NCBI RefSeq assembly: GCF_027533645.1 | Contig: NZ_JAQAGY010000023.1 | Coordinates: forward strand, 1-64,000 | Direction: 5' to 3' | DNA length: 64,000 nt | Source: Paenibacillus caseinilyticus | Lineage (GTDB): Bacteria; Bacillota; Bacilli; Paenibacillales; NBRC-103111 | Part shown: positions 43,101-52,365 of the stretch, in pieces | Numbering within the stretch: the first letter of the stretch is position 1 | Layout: every line of letters begins with the position of its first letter | Made by a program: the position numbers and the translations under genes | The notes under the pieces: generated by a model | Seen by the model: the letters and a program-made list of their open reading frames with translations, nothing else | Database searches by the model: none | Told to the model about the DNA's origin: nothing

Positions 43101-45512
43101 CTAGTGACCGAACCATTCCTCGATCTTCTTGCGCAGCGCTTCCCGCTTGTCGGCCCCCTTGCCGCGTTCTTGCTTCCGTGCTTGCTCCTGCTCGCGTTTG
43201 GCCTGTTCCTCGGCTGCCTGCTCTTCGGCCGCCTTCTGCCGGGCTGCGGCTTCTTCCTCGGCGCGCCGGATCTCTTCGGGCACGGGGAAGCCGGAGACCG
43301 GCACGCCTTGGAGCGAGCGGGTCATGATCTCCCGGAACAAGGTGGCCGGCACGCTGCTGCCGGTGGTGAGATAGTGGGATTTGTCGGTCTTGTCGTACCC
43401 GACCCAGACGGCCGCCGTCAGCTCGGGGGTGAAACCGGCGAACCAGGCATCCTTGGAGCCGCCGGAGCCGATCGCCTGGAATTCGGCGGTGGCTGGCAGC
43501 TGGGTGGTGCCGGTCTTGCCCGCCGTCGGTCGTCCGTCGACCGCCGCTGCCTGCCCGGTCCCCGAAGGGGAGAGGACGTTCTGCAGCAGGGTCGTCAGTA
43601 TATAGGCGTTGACGGGCGTGGTCACCGTCGTCTGCTGCGGTGCGGCGTCGACCAGCTTTTGCCCGTCTTTCGTCGTGATTTTGACGATGGCGTGAGCTTG
43701 GTGCAGCACGCCCTGGTTCGCAATCGAGCCGTAAGCCTGGGCCATCTGGAGAGGGGAGACCCCCTCGGACAGCCCGCCCAAGGCGAGGCTGAGAGTCCGG
43801 TCTGCCGCTGGCAGGGTGATGCCGGCACGCTTCACAAAATCAAGTCCGGCGTCAATGCCGATCTCGTTCAGCAGCCATACGGCGGGAATGTTCCACGAGC
43901 GCATCACCGCTTCCTGGAGAGAGACCTGGCCGCGCGTCTGTCCGTCCCAATCCCGCGGTTTGTAGCCACCGATGTCGAGTTCTCCGTCATAGAGAACGGA
44001 CTGCGGCGTATAGCCCCGCTCTAGCGCCGGACCGTAGACTGCCAAGGGCTTGAAGGACGAACCCGGCTGGCGCTTCAACTCCGTGGCCCGGTTGAAGCCG
44101 CGGTAGACAGCCTTGCCTCTGCCGCCGAGAATGCCTTTGATGACACCGGTCTTGTGGTCGATGACCACGGCTCCACTCTGCACGGGCTGGTCTCCTTGGG
44201 CCTGAGGGAAGAGGGCGTCGGTCGCATAGACCTGCTCCATCGCCTGCTGCACCTTCAGGTCCATGCCCGTGTAGATGCGAAGGCCCATCGTCAGCACCTG
44301 TTCTTCGGTGAAGCCGTAGAGCCGCTGGGCTTCGTCCATGACATAGTCGACATAATGGGCGTGGCGTCCCTGCAGCGAATCTTCGGCTTTGGGCGGAGAG
44401 AGCGCAATGGGTTTCGCTACGGCTGCGGTGTACGCCGCCTCGCTGATGAAATTCTGCTCTTTCATCAGGGAGAGCACCAGGTTGCGCCGCTCCAGCGCTT
44501 TGTCCGGATTCTTCACCGGTGAGTAGGCGGTGGGCGCCTTCGGCAGCGCCGCGAGCAGGGCGCACTCCTCCAGCGTCAGATCCTTCACGCTCTTGCCGAA
44601 GTACTGCTGTGCAGCCCCCTCCACGCCGTAGCGCCCCTCACCCAAGTAGATGCTGTTGAGATAGAGCTCCAGAATCTCGTCTTTGCTGTACGTAAAATTG
44701 ATCTTGACCGCATAGCCCAGTTCTTTGGCTTTGCGGGTCAAGGTTTTGTCCGATTCGAGGAACAGGTTCTTCGCCAGCTGCTGGGTGATCGTACTGCCGC
44801 CTTCCTTCATGGAACCGGCCCGGAGGTCGCGGAGCAAAGCCCGGCTGATCGACCAGACATCGAAGCCCTTGTGCTCGTAGAACCTGCGGTCCTCGACCGC
44901 AATCACGGCGTTGCGCAGATGCTCCGGCATCTGAGCCAAGGGCACAGGCACCAGCTTCGAAGACGAAAGCTGGGCCACGCGCTGGCCATTCATGTCCAGC
45001 ATGAAGCCCGGCTCAGGCAGCGGGTGCGACAGCTTCGAGATATCAAGGCCGCGCACCCAGGTTGCGGCGACAGCCAATCCGATTACGCCGGCGGCCGCCG
45101 CGCCGACGAATGCGACTAGCAGCAGGCGCTTGCGGCTCTTCGGCTTGGCGGCTGCCGGCACGCTGCCGGCGGCTGTCTCCGCCGGGGCACTGCTGCGCAC
45201 GGCCTTGCCGCGTGCCGAATGCTCTGTGCGCAGCGGCTCGGCTGGCCGCGAGGCCGCATGCTCCGAGCGCAGCGGCTCGGCTGGCCGCGAGGCCGCATGC
45301 TCTGTGCGCAGCGGCTCGGCTGGCCGCGAGAGCGCGTGCTCTGTGCGCAGCGGCTCGGCTGGCCGCGAGGCCGCCGAATCTGTGCGAGGCGCCTCGGCCT
45401 CTCCGGCTTTAGGCGCCTCGCGGTTGGCTCCTGCTTTGCCCCAGGCTGCCCGTGCCGCCTGCAAGGCTGCCCGGCCTTTGCTGCCCGGGCTTTTATCTCT
45501 AGAAGAACTCAC
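43101..45512 (-). CDS. class A penicillin-binding protein (PBP1A family)
   Basis: 803 aa bifunctional peptidoglycan synthase. A long cytoplasmic tail holds four 13-residue repeats (SRPAEPLRTEHAA); one transmembrane helix follows (LLLVAFVGAAAAGVIGLAVAA); then a glycosyltransferase 51 domain (AVEDRRFYEHKGFD with catalytic Glu, GGSTITQQLAKN, RKAKELGYAVKI) and a transpeptidase domain with SSFK (catalytic Ser), SWN and KTGTT. The C-terminus is a charged coiled-coil-like tail (EEEAAARQKAAEEQ onward). GTG 45512 is preferred: AAAGGGGG is eight bases upstream, whereas ATG 45605 has no ribosome site. Confidence 0.93.
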   Translation of the reverse strand: MSSSRDKSPGSKGRAALQAARAAWGKAGANREAPKAGEAEAPRTDSAASRPAEPLRTEHALSRPAEPLRTEHAASRPAEPLRSEHAASRPAEPLRTEHSARGKAVRSSAPAETAAGSVPAAAKPKSRKRLLLVAFVGAAAAGVIGLAVAATWVRGLDISKLSHPLPEPGFMLDMNGQRVAQLSSSKLVPVPLAQMPEHLRNAVIAVEDRRFYEHKGFDVWSISRALLRDLRAGSMKEGGSTITQQLAKNLFLESDKTLTRKAKELGYAVKINFTYSKDEILELYLNSIYLGEGRYGVEGAAQQYFGKSVKDLTLEECALLAALPKAPTAYSPVKNPDKALERRNLVLSLMKEQNFISEAAYTAAVAKPIALSPPKAEDSLQGRHAHYVDYVMDEAQRLYGFTEEQVLTMGLRIYTGMDLKVQQAMEQVYATDALFPQAQGDQPVQSGAVVIDHKTGVIKGILGGRGKAVYRGFNRATELKRQPGSSFKPLAVYGPALERGYTPQSVLYDGELDIGGYKPRDWDGQTRGQVSLQEAVMRSWNIPAVWLLNEIGIDAGLDFVKRAGITLPAADRTLSLALGGLSEGVSPLQMAQAYGSIANQGVLHQAHAIVKITTKDGQKLVDAAPQQTTVTTPVNAYILTTLLQNVLSPSGTGQAAAVDGRPTAGKTGTTQLPATAEFQAIGSGGSKDAWFAGFTPELTAAVWVGYDKTDKSHYLTTGSSVPATLFREIMTRSLQGVPVSGFPVPEEIRRAEEEAAARQKAAEEQAAEEQAKREQEQARKQERGKGADKREALRKKIEEWFGH
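45221..45376 (-). repeat. four tandem 39-bp repeats inside the PBP gene
   Basis: Units 45221-45259, 45260-45298, 45299-45337 and 45338-45376 differ by a few bases only. Each encodes a 13-residue SRPAEPLRTEH(A/S)-type unit in the cytoplasmic tail, so copy-number change would keep the frame. Confidence 0.95.
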
Positions 45513-45671
45513 AGTTATGGCCCCCTTTGCATACCTCTGTCCCGTCGTAACGGAACTGCCATCGCGATGAGGCAGCATTTTGCTCATTCTAATTCTTTCG
45601 TTCATCGCGTCCGTTTTGGGCTGGTGGACATGTCAAACAAAGGAAAAAATTCAACCGCAAGGCATCCCGAA

Positions 45672-45680
45672 AGTATAGCA
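45672..45680 (-). promoter_or_regulatory. extended -10 promoter of the PBP gene
   Basis: On the minus strand TGCTATACT (TG-N-TATACT), giving a leader of about 150 nt to the GTG start. The rest of 45513-45862 shows no gene. Confidence 0.5.
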
Positions 45681-45862
45681 TGGGAATTCACCTGGGGCAC
45701 GATCCAAAATCATACAGTTCCCCCCTGGGGAGGTAACGCCCGCCGTTTGCAAAGTCCCGCCTGAGTGAGCCTGCCGTCCCTGCCGCAGCATGACCGTTCA
45801 GCAGCCTCTATCACAGTTCTACTCACACCTCATTACCTATCTATTAAATAAACGCACACAAA

Positions 45863-45895
45863 GAGGCCCGAACCGGGAATACCCGGCCGGGCCTC
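45863..45895 (-). terminator. bidirectional-type terminator after the 155-aa reverse gene
   Basis: GAGGCCCG (45863-45870) pairs with CGGGCCTC (45888-45895) around an inner CCGGG/CCCGG stem; TTT follows on the minus strand and TTTT on the plus strand. Confidence 0.8.
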
Positions 45896-45914
45896 GTTTT
45901 AACGGCTGCAGCAT

Positions 45915-46373
45915 TTATTGGATGGGGTCGGGGATCAGGCCGGCTTCGATGAGCTGCGCATTGGTTTGTACGCGCACCATCGACTTTCCGAGCTTCTTTA
46001 CTTCCTCTTCGTTGGTGGCCATCATGCCGTTGAGCGCCCGGTCGATCGGCGTGGACTTGCGTTTGGCTGCCGTTCCCTCCAGGTACTGAAGCACCTCGGA
46101 CATGACCTGCTCGGCAGATACTTCCGCCGACATCGGCACGCCTCCGGGGGTGACAAAGCCGGCTTCGCCCACATCGATCAGCGTCTGTCCATTTTCCTGC
46201 GTATACGTGTAGAGGCGGTACGGATATTCCTTCAGCGTAGCAGGGTCACGGAATTTGATCTCATAAGCGGCGCCTTCCCGGAGAGAGATCTGCGAGAATC
46301 CCAGGGCAGTGAGCGTACTGTGAACTTGGGAGAACGGCTTCATGATCGTCGGCAGCGTTCGTTTGCGTGTCAT
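45915..46373 (-). CDS. conserved hypothetical protein (152 aa)
   Basis: Cytoplasmic, with an alpha/beta N-terminal half (HSTLTALGFSQISLREGAAYEIKF, EYPYRLYTYTQENGQTLIDV) and a helical C-terminal half (AEQVMSEVLQYLEGTAAKRKS, NEEEVKKLGKSMVRVQ). ATG 46373 has AAGGAG eight bases upstream, better than a GTG at 46382. The fold pattern (strand-rich, helix end) suggests a small conserved Paenibacillaceae protein; no motif allows a function. Monocistronic with a terminator. Confidence 0.7.
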   Translation of the reverse strand: MTRKRTLPTIMKPFSQVHSTLTALGFSQISLREGAAYEIKFRDPATLKEYPYRLYTYTQENGQTLIDVGEAGFVTPGGVPMSAEVSAEQVMSEVLQYLEGTAAKRKSTPIDRALNGMMATNEEEVKKLGKSMVRVQTNAQLIEAGLIPDPIQ

Positions 46374-46729
46374 GGTCAACACTCCTTCGGGTTGGGGTAG
46401 TACGTGCCAGGGGCACGGCTATAGGCCATCCGTCAAGTGACTCCCGCATCGGCGGGCTTGGGCTCCTATCTCCCTTTACTGGGAAGAGGGCGTCATCGGT
46501 TGTGTATGATCTACGCGGCCACTCTTCTGGAAAGCGCTTTCCGTGGTGCCGTCGGCTTCCCGCTCTGTACCTCTCTATTACCCGCTGCGGACAAGTCCGA
46601 AACAGCTCCCGAAAGAGCCTGGGCGAGTGGACCTTCAGGGCCATTGACGGGTTCCGGCAGGCTTGTATAGAATGAGGCGGAACCGGGCTTACTGGATCCT
46701 ATATCAAACGAAGCAAAGGAGAGATGGCC
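46374..46729. other. intergenic region with palindromic cre-like site
   Basis: No gene in about 350 bp between divergent genes. GGAAAGCGCTTTCC (46529-46542) is a perfect 14-bp palindrome matching 12 of 14 cre positions; it lies 190 bp upstream of the SDR gene. Confidence 0.45.
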
Positions 46730-47476
46730 ATGGACTTGTCAGGCAATACAGTGCTGATCACAGGAGGGGCATCGGGCATCGGGTTCGCGATGGCGGAGCG
46801 GTTCATCCGGGCAGGCAGCCGGGTGATCGTATGCGGCCGCCGGGAGGAGAAGCTGCGCGAGGCCAAGGAGCGGTTGCCGGAGCTTCATACCCGGGTGTGC
46901 GATGTAGCGGATGAAGCCAGCCGCCAATCCCTCTTCGACTGGACGGTGAACGAATTCCCAGAGGTGAACGTGCTTGTGAACAACGCGGGGATCCAGCAGC
47001 GGGTGAACCTCCTGGAAGCGGCGGAAGATTGGAGCTATTACCGTCAGGAGATCGCTGCGAATCTGGAGGCTCCCATTCATTTGGCGATGCTGTTCGCCCC
47101 CTTTCTTGCAGGCCAGGGCAGGCCGGCGATCATCAATGTGACCTCGGGCCTTGCGTTCTCGCCGCTCGCAGGCGTGCCGGTCTACAGTGCGACCAAGGCG
47201 GCCCTGCACTCCTTCACGATGAGCTTGAGGCACCAGCTGGCGCAGACCGGCGTGCAGGTGATCGAAGTGGCTCCTCCGGCCGTAGACACGGATCTCGGCG
47301 GGCCGGGTCTGCATACGTTCGGCGCACCGCTAGGCAACTTCGCGGATGGGATCTTCCAAGGGCTGGCCGAGGGACGCACGGAGATCGGGTACGGACCGTC
47401 GGAGAAGTCCCTGCGGATGTCCCGCGACGAGATCGACGCCGCTTTTGAGGCGATGAACAACCGGACGGCCCGGTAG
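46730..47476 (+). CDS. short-chain dehydrogenase/reductase (DltE-like)
   Basis: 248 aa NAD(P)-dependent oxidoreductase. Cofactor motif TGGASGIGFAMAERF, ribose-binding region VIVCGRREEKL (the Arg pair suggests NADPH), NNAG, catalytic Ser in INVTSGLAFSPLAG and YSATKAALHSF. Resembles the DltE/YdfG group, whose natural substrates are mostly unknown. ATG 46730 has AAAGGAG eight bases upstream. Single gene ending at a strong terminator. Confidence 0.9.
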   Translation: MDLSGNTVLITGGASGIGFAMAERFIRAGSRVIVCGRREEKLREAKERLPELHTRVCDVADEASRQSLFDWTVNEFPEVNVLVNNAGIQQRVNLLEAAEDWSYYRQEIAANLEAPIHLAMLFAPFLAGQGRPAIINVTSGLAFSPLAGVPVYSATKAALHSFTMSLRHQLAQTGVQVIEVAPPAVDTDLGGPGLHTFGAPLGNFADGIFQGLAEGRTEIGYGPSEKSLRMSRDEIDAAFEAMNNRTAR

Positions 47477-47509
47477 GAAGCTACCCGGTCGGGCATCCGA
47501 CGCTGTAAC

Positions 47510-47558
47510 CCAAACCTCCCGGATGCCCCAAGCGGCGCGGTCCGGGAGGTTTGGTTTC
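47510..47558 (+). terminator. Rho-independent terminator of the SDR gene
   Basis: Perfect 14-bp stem CCAAACCTCCCGGA (47510-47523) with TCCGGGAGGTTTGG (47541-47554), then TTT. It overlaps the next promoter's -35 box. Confidence 0.85.
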
Positions 47559-47578
47559 CCCGCACCCCATGATATAAT
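47551..47578 (+). promoter_or_regulatory. sigma-A promoter of rluF
   Basis: TTGGTT (47551-47556), 16 bp, TATAAT (47573-47578), 42 bp before the start codon. Confidence 0.65.
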
Positions 47579-47620
47579 GTGGGAAGAAATTGGGCCTTAG
47601 AGGCAACCGGAGTGAAGGAT

Positions 47621-48325
47621 ATGCGGATCAATAAATTTATTAGCGAAACAGGACTGTGCTCGCGCAGGGAAGTCGACAAGCTCGTCGAAGCGAAGCGGGT
47701 GACGATTAACGGCAAGCCGGCGGAACTCGGCTCCCAGGTAGAGGAAGGCGATGAAGTGCGGGTCGACGGCCGGCTGGTCAGCACGAAGAAGCCCCATGTG
47801 TATATCGCCTTGAACAAGCCAGTCGGCATCACCTCGACGACGGAGCGGCATATCCGCGGGAATATTGTGGACTTCGTGGGACACAAGGAGCGCATCTTCC
47901 CGATCGGCCGGCTCGACAAGGATTCGGAGGGTCTGATTCTGCTCACCAATGACGGGGATATTGTCAACAAAGTGCTGCGCTCCGAATTCGAGCATGAGAA
48001 GGAGTATATTGTGACGGTGGACAAGCCTGTCACGCCGATGTTCCTGCAGGGCATGGCTTCCGGGGTGCATATTCTGGGTACGGTCACCAAGCCCTGTAAA
48101 GTAACCCGGCAGCAGGACCGCGTCTTCCGCATCGTGCTGACCCAGGGGCTCAACCGACAGATCCGCCGGATGTGCGCCGCCTTCGGCTATGAGGTACGCC
48201 GGCTGAAGCGGGTGCGTATTATGAACATTGCGCTCGGGGACCTGCCGCCAGGACAGTGGCGCGACCTGAAGCCGGACGAGCTGCAGGGACTGCTGCACCG
48301 GATCGGGCATGAAGCGGATGCTTGA
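47621..48325 (+). CDS. rluF: 23S rRNA pseudouridine synthase (RluF/RsuA family)
   Basis: 234 aa. N-terminal S4 RNA-binding domain (RINKFISETGLCSRREVDKLV, VTINGKPAELGSQV) and catalytic domain with IFPIGRLDKDSEGLILLTNDG containing the nucleophile Asp, then KEYIVTVDKPV and LTQGLNRQIRRMCAAFGYEV. The GLNRQIRRMC signature is that of RluF, which modifies U2604 in 23S rRNA, rather than RsuA or RluB. Start after GGAGTGAAGGA. Converges on the response regulator gene. Confidence 0.93.
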   Translation: MRINKFISETGLCSRREVDKLVEAKRVTINGKPAELGSQVEEGDEVRVDGRLVSTKKPHVYIALNKPVGITSTTERHIRGNIVDFVGHKERIFPIGRLDKDSEGLILLTNDGDIVNKVLRSEFEHEKEYIVTVDKPVTPMFLQGMASGVHILGTVTKPCKVTRQQDRVFRIVLTQGLNRQIRRMCAAFGYEVRRLKRVRIMNIALGDLPPGQWRDLKPDELQGLLHRIGHEADA

Positions 48326-48364
48326 TCTTACAGGGGAGAACCGGCATGGAACGCGGCACGAGAG

Positions 48365-49057
48365 CTACCCGTTGAATTTGTAGCCGATGCCCCGCACGGT
48401 ATGGATGTATCTCGGATCCGCGGGATTCCCCTCGATCTTCTTGCGCAGATTCGAGATATGAACGAGCAGCGTGCGGGTGTCCCCGTTGCTGTCGACACCC
48501 CAAGTCAGCTTGTAGAGCTGTTCGAGCGACAAGACCTTGCCCGGAGAACGGGCCAGATGCAGCAGCAGGTCGAATTCCTTGGAAGACAGGGGCACCAGGG
48601 TGCCGTCGACTTTGACGGAGCGGGAGAGCATGTCGATCTCCAAGCCCGGGAAGGTCAGATGCTGGGATTCTTCCTTATGCTGTTCCATGAGCTGGCTGCG
48701 CCGCAGGTGCGCTTTGACCCGGGCTACGAGCTGGCCCGGGGAGAACGGCTTCGTGATGTAGTCGTCCCCGCCGATGCTGAAGCCGAGAATGATGTCCATA
48801 TCCTCGCTCTTGCAGCTCAGGAAGAGGATCGGGGTATTGGAGGTTTTGCGCAGCTGGCGGCATACTTCGATCCCGTCCATCTCCGGCAGCAGAATATCGA
48901 GAATGACAAGGTCAGGGCGGTGCTCCAGGGCGATCGCCAGCGCGTCGGGACCGTTCGTGGAGGTCAGGACCTCATAACCTTCTTTTTTGAGATAGAGGGA
49001 GATGAGTTCCAGGATTTCGGCTTCATCGTCTACAATGAGTATTTTTTCTCCAGGCAT
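48365..49057 (-). CDS. OmpR-family response regulator
   Basis: 230 aa. Receiver domain (ILIVDDEAEILELISLYL, phospho-Asp in LVILDILLPEMDG, Lys in ITKPFSPGQL) and a C-terminal winged helix (LVPLSSKEFDLLLHLARSPG, GDTRTLLVHISNLRKKIE, YIHTVRGIGYKF). GGAGGAG is six bases before ATG 49057; a TTG at 49072 would place it inside the coding region. Divergent from the kinase at 49232, 174 bp apart, which is its probable partner. Function unknown; the kinase input suggests sensing of an extracellular carbohydrate or solute. Confidence 0.9.
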   Translation of the reverse strand: MPGEKILIVDDEAEILELISLYLKKEGYEVLTSTNGPDALAIALEHRPDLVILDILLPEMDGIEVCRQLRKTSNTPILFLSCKSEDMDIILGFSIGGDDYITKPFSPGQLVARVKAHLRRSQLMEQHKEESQHLTFPGLEIDMLSRSVKVDGTLVPLSSKEFDLLLHLARSPGKVLSLEQLYKLTWGVDSNGDTRTLLVHISNLRKKIEGNPADPRYIHTVRGIGYKFNG

Positions 49058-49231
49058 GAGTGTCTCCTCCAAGCAGTTCTATGTACAAGGCGCCCGTTCG
49101 TTGGTGTACCGCCTGCCCGCCAGGCGGGGGGATCGCATTCCGATTCGGCAAAAAAAGAAGATTTCCAAATGTCGACGGGTGCGATACGATAGCATCAGGC
49201 GGCAGTCATCCTCAGGGCAGCCAGAAAGAAA

Positions 49232-51355
49232 GTGGTACCGATCCTCAAAAACTATTTCTATTATAAAGGTTTTTTCATTATTTTTTCCATAGTTTTGTTA
49301 ATTGGTCTTGGAACTGCCTGCAGTGGGGAGGAGACGGGAGACGACTCGCTGCGTCCCCGGGCGGTGAACGGCATTCTCCGGCTGGACGGGCACCGCTTTG
49401 ACCGTGACGGCAACGTGGCGCTCGAAGGGGAGTGGCACTTCTACTGGCGGCGTCTGCTTACGCCGCTCGAGCTTCTGTCCCCGAGCAGCGATACGCTTAA
49501 GTCTATGCAGACCATGGAGCTGCCGGGCTTTTGGAGCGGGCGGACGGTCAACGGGGAAGAGCTTGAGGGAAGCGGATACGCGACCTACCGGCTCAAAGTC
49601 AAGATCGACGACCCGGTCACCCACCTGGCCCTGTATGTTCCATCGGTCAGGACCGCGTACAAGGTATGGGTGAACGGGCAGATGCTCACGGAAGTCGGAA
49701 CCTTGGGCAAAGACCTGCAGTCGTCCGTACCCCGGTTCAAGTCACAAGTGCTGAAGATCGACAAGAGCGGGGTCGGCACGCTTGATATCGTGGTTCAGGT
49801 ATCGAACTTCCATCACCGCCTCGGCGGAATCCTGAGGCCCATCGAGCTCGGGACCATCGACCGGATTAATGACCGGGTCTACAGTTCCCTGGCGTTCGAG
49901 ATGCTCATCATCGGAAGCCTGTTGTCGATGGGATTCTACCATCTAGGCTTGTATGCGCTGCGGCGCAAAGAGAGCGGCGCCTTGTTCTTCGGCTTGTTCT
50001 GCGTGCTCGTCGGGGTTCGCGCGACATTGACCGGCAGCTCGATGCTTTATTATTTTTTCGAGGACCTGTCTTGGACGATGGGGGTCCGCATCGAGTACAT
50101 CTGCTTCTTCATCGGGGTGCCGTCCATACTGATGTTCGTGCGCTCGCTCTATCCGCTGGAGGTACGGCGGGAGGCGGTACGTACGGCGCAGGGACTCGGC
50201 TTGCTGTTCTCTGCCGGGCTCTTCTTCTTCCCTGCCCCGTGGTTTACTTACTTCATTCCGATCTATCAAGTCATCACGGTCATCGGCTGTATCTACACGA
50301 TGATGTGTATCGGCCAGGCACTGGCGCGGCGCAGGGAAGGGGCCATGTTCGCTGTCGTGGGCGCGGGCTCCTACATTACCAGCGTCGTCATCGATATCCT
50401 GTTCTACAACCAGTTGATCCACTTCGGTGAGGTATCGTCGTACGGGCTGCTCTTCTGCGTATTCATGACTTCGTTCATCCTCAGTGCCAAGTCGGCCAAG
50501 GCTTACCGGTCCGTCGAGACGCTCTCCCGCCAGATGCGGGAGATGAACCTGGGGCTCGAGGAGAAGATTCGCGAACGCACCGCAGAGCTGCAGCAGATTA
50601 ACCGCAGCCTCGAGAAGATGAATGAAGATCTGGCGCGGATGGAAACCTCGCGGCGGCACCTGCTCAGCAATATCTCGCACGATCTCGGCACGCCGATGAC
50701 GCTGATTCAGGGGTATGTCGAAGCGCTGATCGATGGCGTGGTCACCCAGCCGGACCAGCAGCAGAAGTATCTGAAGCTGATCCACGGGCGAATTACGAGC
50801 CTCAGCCGCCTCATTGCGGATCTCTTCCAGCTCTCGAAGCTGGAGGCACGGCAGCTCGACTTCGATATCCGTCCGGTGCCGGCGGGTGATTTTATCCGAT
50901 ATTTCGAGGAACGGTACGAGCTGGAGCTTGCGGGGGCGGGACTCCGCTTTGAGATGGTTTCGCATGCCATGAAGCCTGCGGATGCCGAGCCGGCTTGGAT
51001 CCGGGTGGATCTGGACCGGATCGACCAGGTGCTCACGAACATTATCTACAACGCCGTGAAGCACACGCCGGCGGGCGGGCTGATTCAGCTGCTCTTCATC
51101 GTCGACGAGTATTCGCTCGTCGTGCAGGTGCAGGACAACGGGACGGGTATCGATCCCGAAGACCTGCCTTACATCTTCGACCGCTTCTACAAAAAGGACA
51201 AGTCCCGCAACACCGCCCGGGGAGGCAGCGGGCTCGGCCTTGCGATCGCCAAGGAGATCATCGACTACCATGGAGGCCGCATCTGGGCCCAGAGCATGAT
51301 CGGCCAAGGGGCCTGCCTGGCGTTCATGCTGCCGCTGGTGAACCCGGCGGAGTAA
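49232..51355 (+). CDS. 7TMR-DISM sensor histidine kinase
   Basis: 707 aa. N-terminal signal or membrane segment with a lipobox-like LGTAC, a beta-sandwich extracellular domain (residues 40-205), seven membrane helices of the 7TMR-DISM type (about 210-405), a coiled coil (EKIRERTAELQQINRSLEKM), a HisKA dimerisation helix with SNISHDLGTPMTLIQG (His near 483), and a HATPase (IIYNAVKHTP, VQDNGTGI, GGSGLGLAIAKEI). HisKA usually has R/K-T-P; here it is G-T-P. The GTG start has only a weak AGAAAGAAA site. Partner of the divergent response regulator. Confidence 0.9.
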   Translation: MVPILKNYFYYKGFFIIFSIVLLIGLGTACSGEETGDDSLRPRAVNGILRLDGHRFDRDGNVALEGEWHFYWRRLLTPLELLSPSSDTLKSMQTMELPGFWSGRTVNGEELEGSGYATYRLKVKIDDPVTHLALYVPSVRTAYKVWVNGQMLTEVGTLGKDLQSSVPRFKSQVLKIDKSGVGTLDIVVQVSNFHHRLGGILRPIELGTIDRINDRVYSSLAFEMLIIGSLLSMGFYHLGLYALRRKESGALFFGLFCVLVGVRATLTGSSMLYYFFEDLSWTMGVRIEYICFFIGVPSILMFVRSLYPLEVRREAVRTAQGLGLLFSAGLFFFPAPWFTYFIPIYQVITVIGCIYTMMCIGQALARRREGAMFAVVGAGSYITSVVIDILFYNQLIHFGEVSSYGLLFCVFMTSFILSAKSAKAYRSVETLSRQMREMNLGLEEKIRERTAELQQINRSLEKMNEDLARMETSRRHLLSNISHDLGTPMTLIQGYVEALIDGVVTQPDQQQKYLKLIHGRITSLSRLIADLFQLSKLEARQLDFDIRPVPAGDFIRYFEERYELELAGAGLRFEMVSHAMKPADAEPAWIRVDLDRIDQVLTNIIYNAVKHTPAGGLIQLLFIVDEYSLVVQVQDNGTGIDPEDLPYIFDRFYKKDKSRNTARGGSGLGLAIAKEIIDYHGGRIWAQSMIGQGACLAFMLPLVNPAE

Positions 51356-51414
51356 GCCGCAGCCTTTACTTTTACTTGGCTGCAGCGGCGCAGGGTGGCC
51401 CGGGCTCGAATCGG

Positions 51415-52281
51415 CTACAGCAGCGAATGACGGTAATCGGTAGGAGAGACGCCGTACTGCCGCTTGAACTGCTTCGAGAAGTAGAGCGGATCCTGGAAGC
51501 CGACGGAAGAGGCGGTCTGCTCCACCGTCAGCTCGGGGCGCTCCCGGAGCAGATGGCGCGCCTTGTCGAGCCGAAGCCGCAGCAGGAAGGTCACCGGGGT
51601 GACGCCGGTCTGCTGCTTGAAGAGCGTGGACAAGTAGGCGCGGTTGTAGCCGAGCGTCTCGGCCATGAGCTCGATGGTGATCGGCTCGGCATACTGCGCG
51701 GACAAGTAGTTCAGCGCCTGCTGCACCGTCTGCGCCGCTGGGCTGGTTTCTTCGGGCAGCGTCCGCCCTTCCCCCTGCAGTGCCTCCGCATAGTCGGCGA
51801 GCAGCAGCTGCAGCAGTCCGTTCGCCCTCAGATTGGCAGAGAGGCTGCGGGAGCGGAAGGCGGTCTGGACCTGATGGTACAGCACGCCGGTGCTGCGGCG
51901 CCGCGGGGCCTGGATGACCGGCTGCCGCGAGCTGAGTCCGATACCTTCGAGCAGCGCGGCTGCCTGCTCCCCTTCGAAGGCGATCCAGCGGTAGTGCCAA
52001 GGTTCTTCGAGGTCGGACGTGTAGGCGACCAGCTTCCCGGGTTCGATCAGGAAGCTGTCTCCGGGACCGAGCTCGTAGGTCTGCCCAAGGCATGTATAGC
52101 TGCCTCTGCCGGAGAGGATGTGATGCAGCAGATAATAGTCCACTACTTTGGGCCCGGGCTTATGGCCCGGCTTCGTCTGGCTGTGGCCGGAGAAGAGCAC
52201 GGTCAGCGGGCCCGGCTGCGGGGGAGGATACGGATTCGACACGACGTAATAGCTCTCGGGGGGGACAGCTGCAGGCTTCAT
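51415..52281 (-). CDS. AraC/MsmR-type transcriptional regulator of the gal operon
   Basis: 288 aa. N-terminal cupin ligand-binding domain (VVDYYLLHHILSGRGSYTCLG, LGPGDSFLIEPGKLVAYTSD) and C-terminal AraC helix-turn-helix pair (IELMAETLGYNRAYLSTLFKQ, TVEQTASSVGFQDPLYFSKQFK). The cupin and length match MsmR/RafR-type activators that respond to galactosides or their products. AAGGAGATGCCC precedes the ATG. It is divergent from galK, with paired direct repeats in the shared 212-bp region, so it probably activates galKET. Confidence 0.9.
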   Translation of the reverse strand: MKPAAVPPESYYVVSNPYPPPQPGPLTVLFSGHSQTKPGHKPGPKVVDYYLLHHILSGRGSYTCLGQTYELGPGDSFLIEPGKLVAYTSDLEEPWHYRWIAFEGEQAAALLEGIGLSSRQPVIQAPRRRSTGVLYHQVQTAFRSRSLSANLRANGLLQLLLADYAEALQGEGRTLPEETSPAAQTVQQALNYLSAQYAEPITIELMAETLGYNRAYLSTLFKQQTGVTPVTFLLRLRLDKARHLLRERPELTVEQTASSVGFQDPLYFSKQFKRQYGVSPTDYRHSLL

Positions 52282-52365
52282 GGCTGGGCATCTCCTTGAT
52301 CAAGGGGCTAAGGTGTGTCCATTGTATCATGCAGATGAGGGGGAGAATAGCGGGATCTAACATAA

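Noticed and set aside
45219..45764. 181-aa and 116-aa plus-strand frames across the 39-bp repeats
   Set aside because: They are by-products of the repeat in the PBP gene read on the other strand.
46367..46675. 102-aa plus-strand frame before the SDR gene
   Set aside because: No ribosome site, poor coding composition, and it covers the cre-like palindrome and expected promoter region.
49943..52093. 716-aa reverse frame opposite the kinase
   Set aside because: Shadow of the kinase and AraC genes; no recognisable domain.
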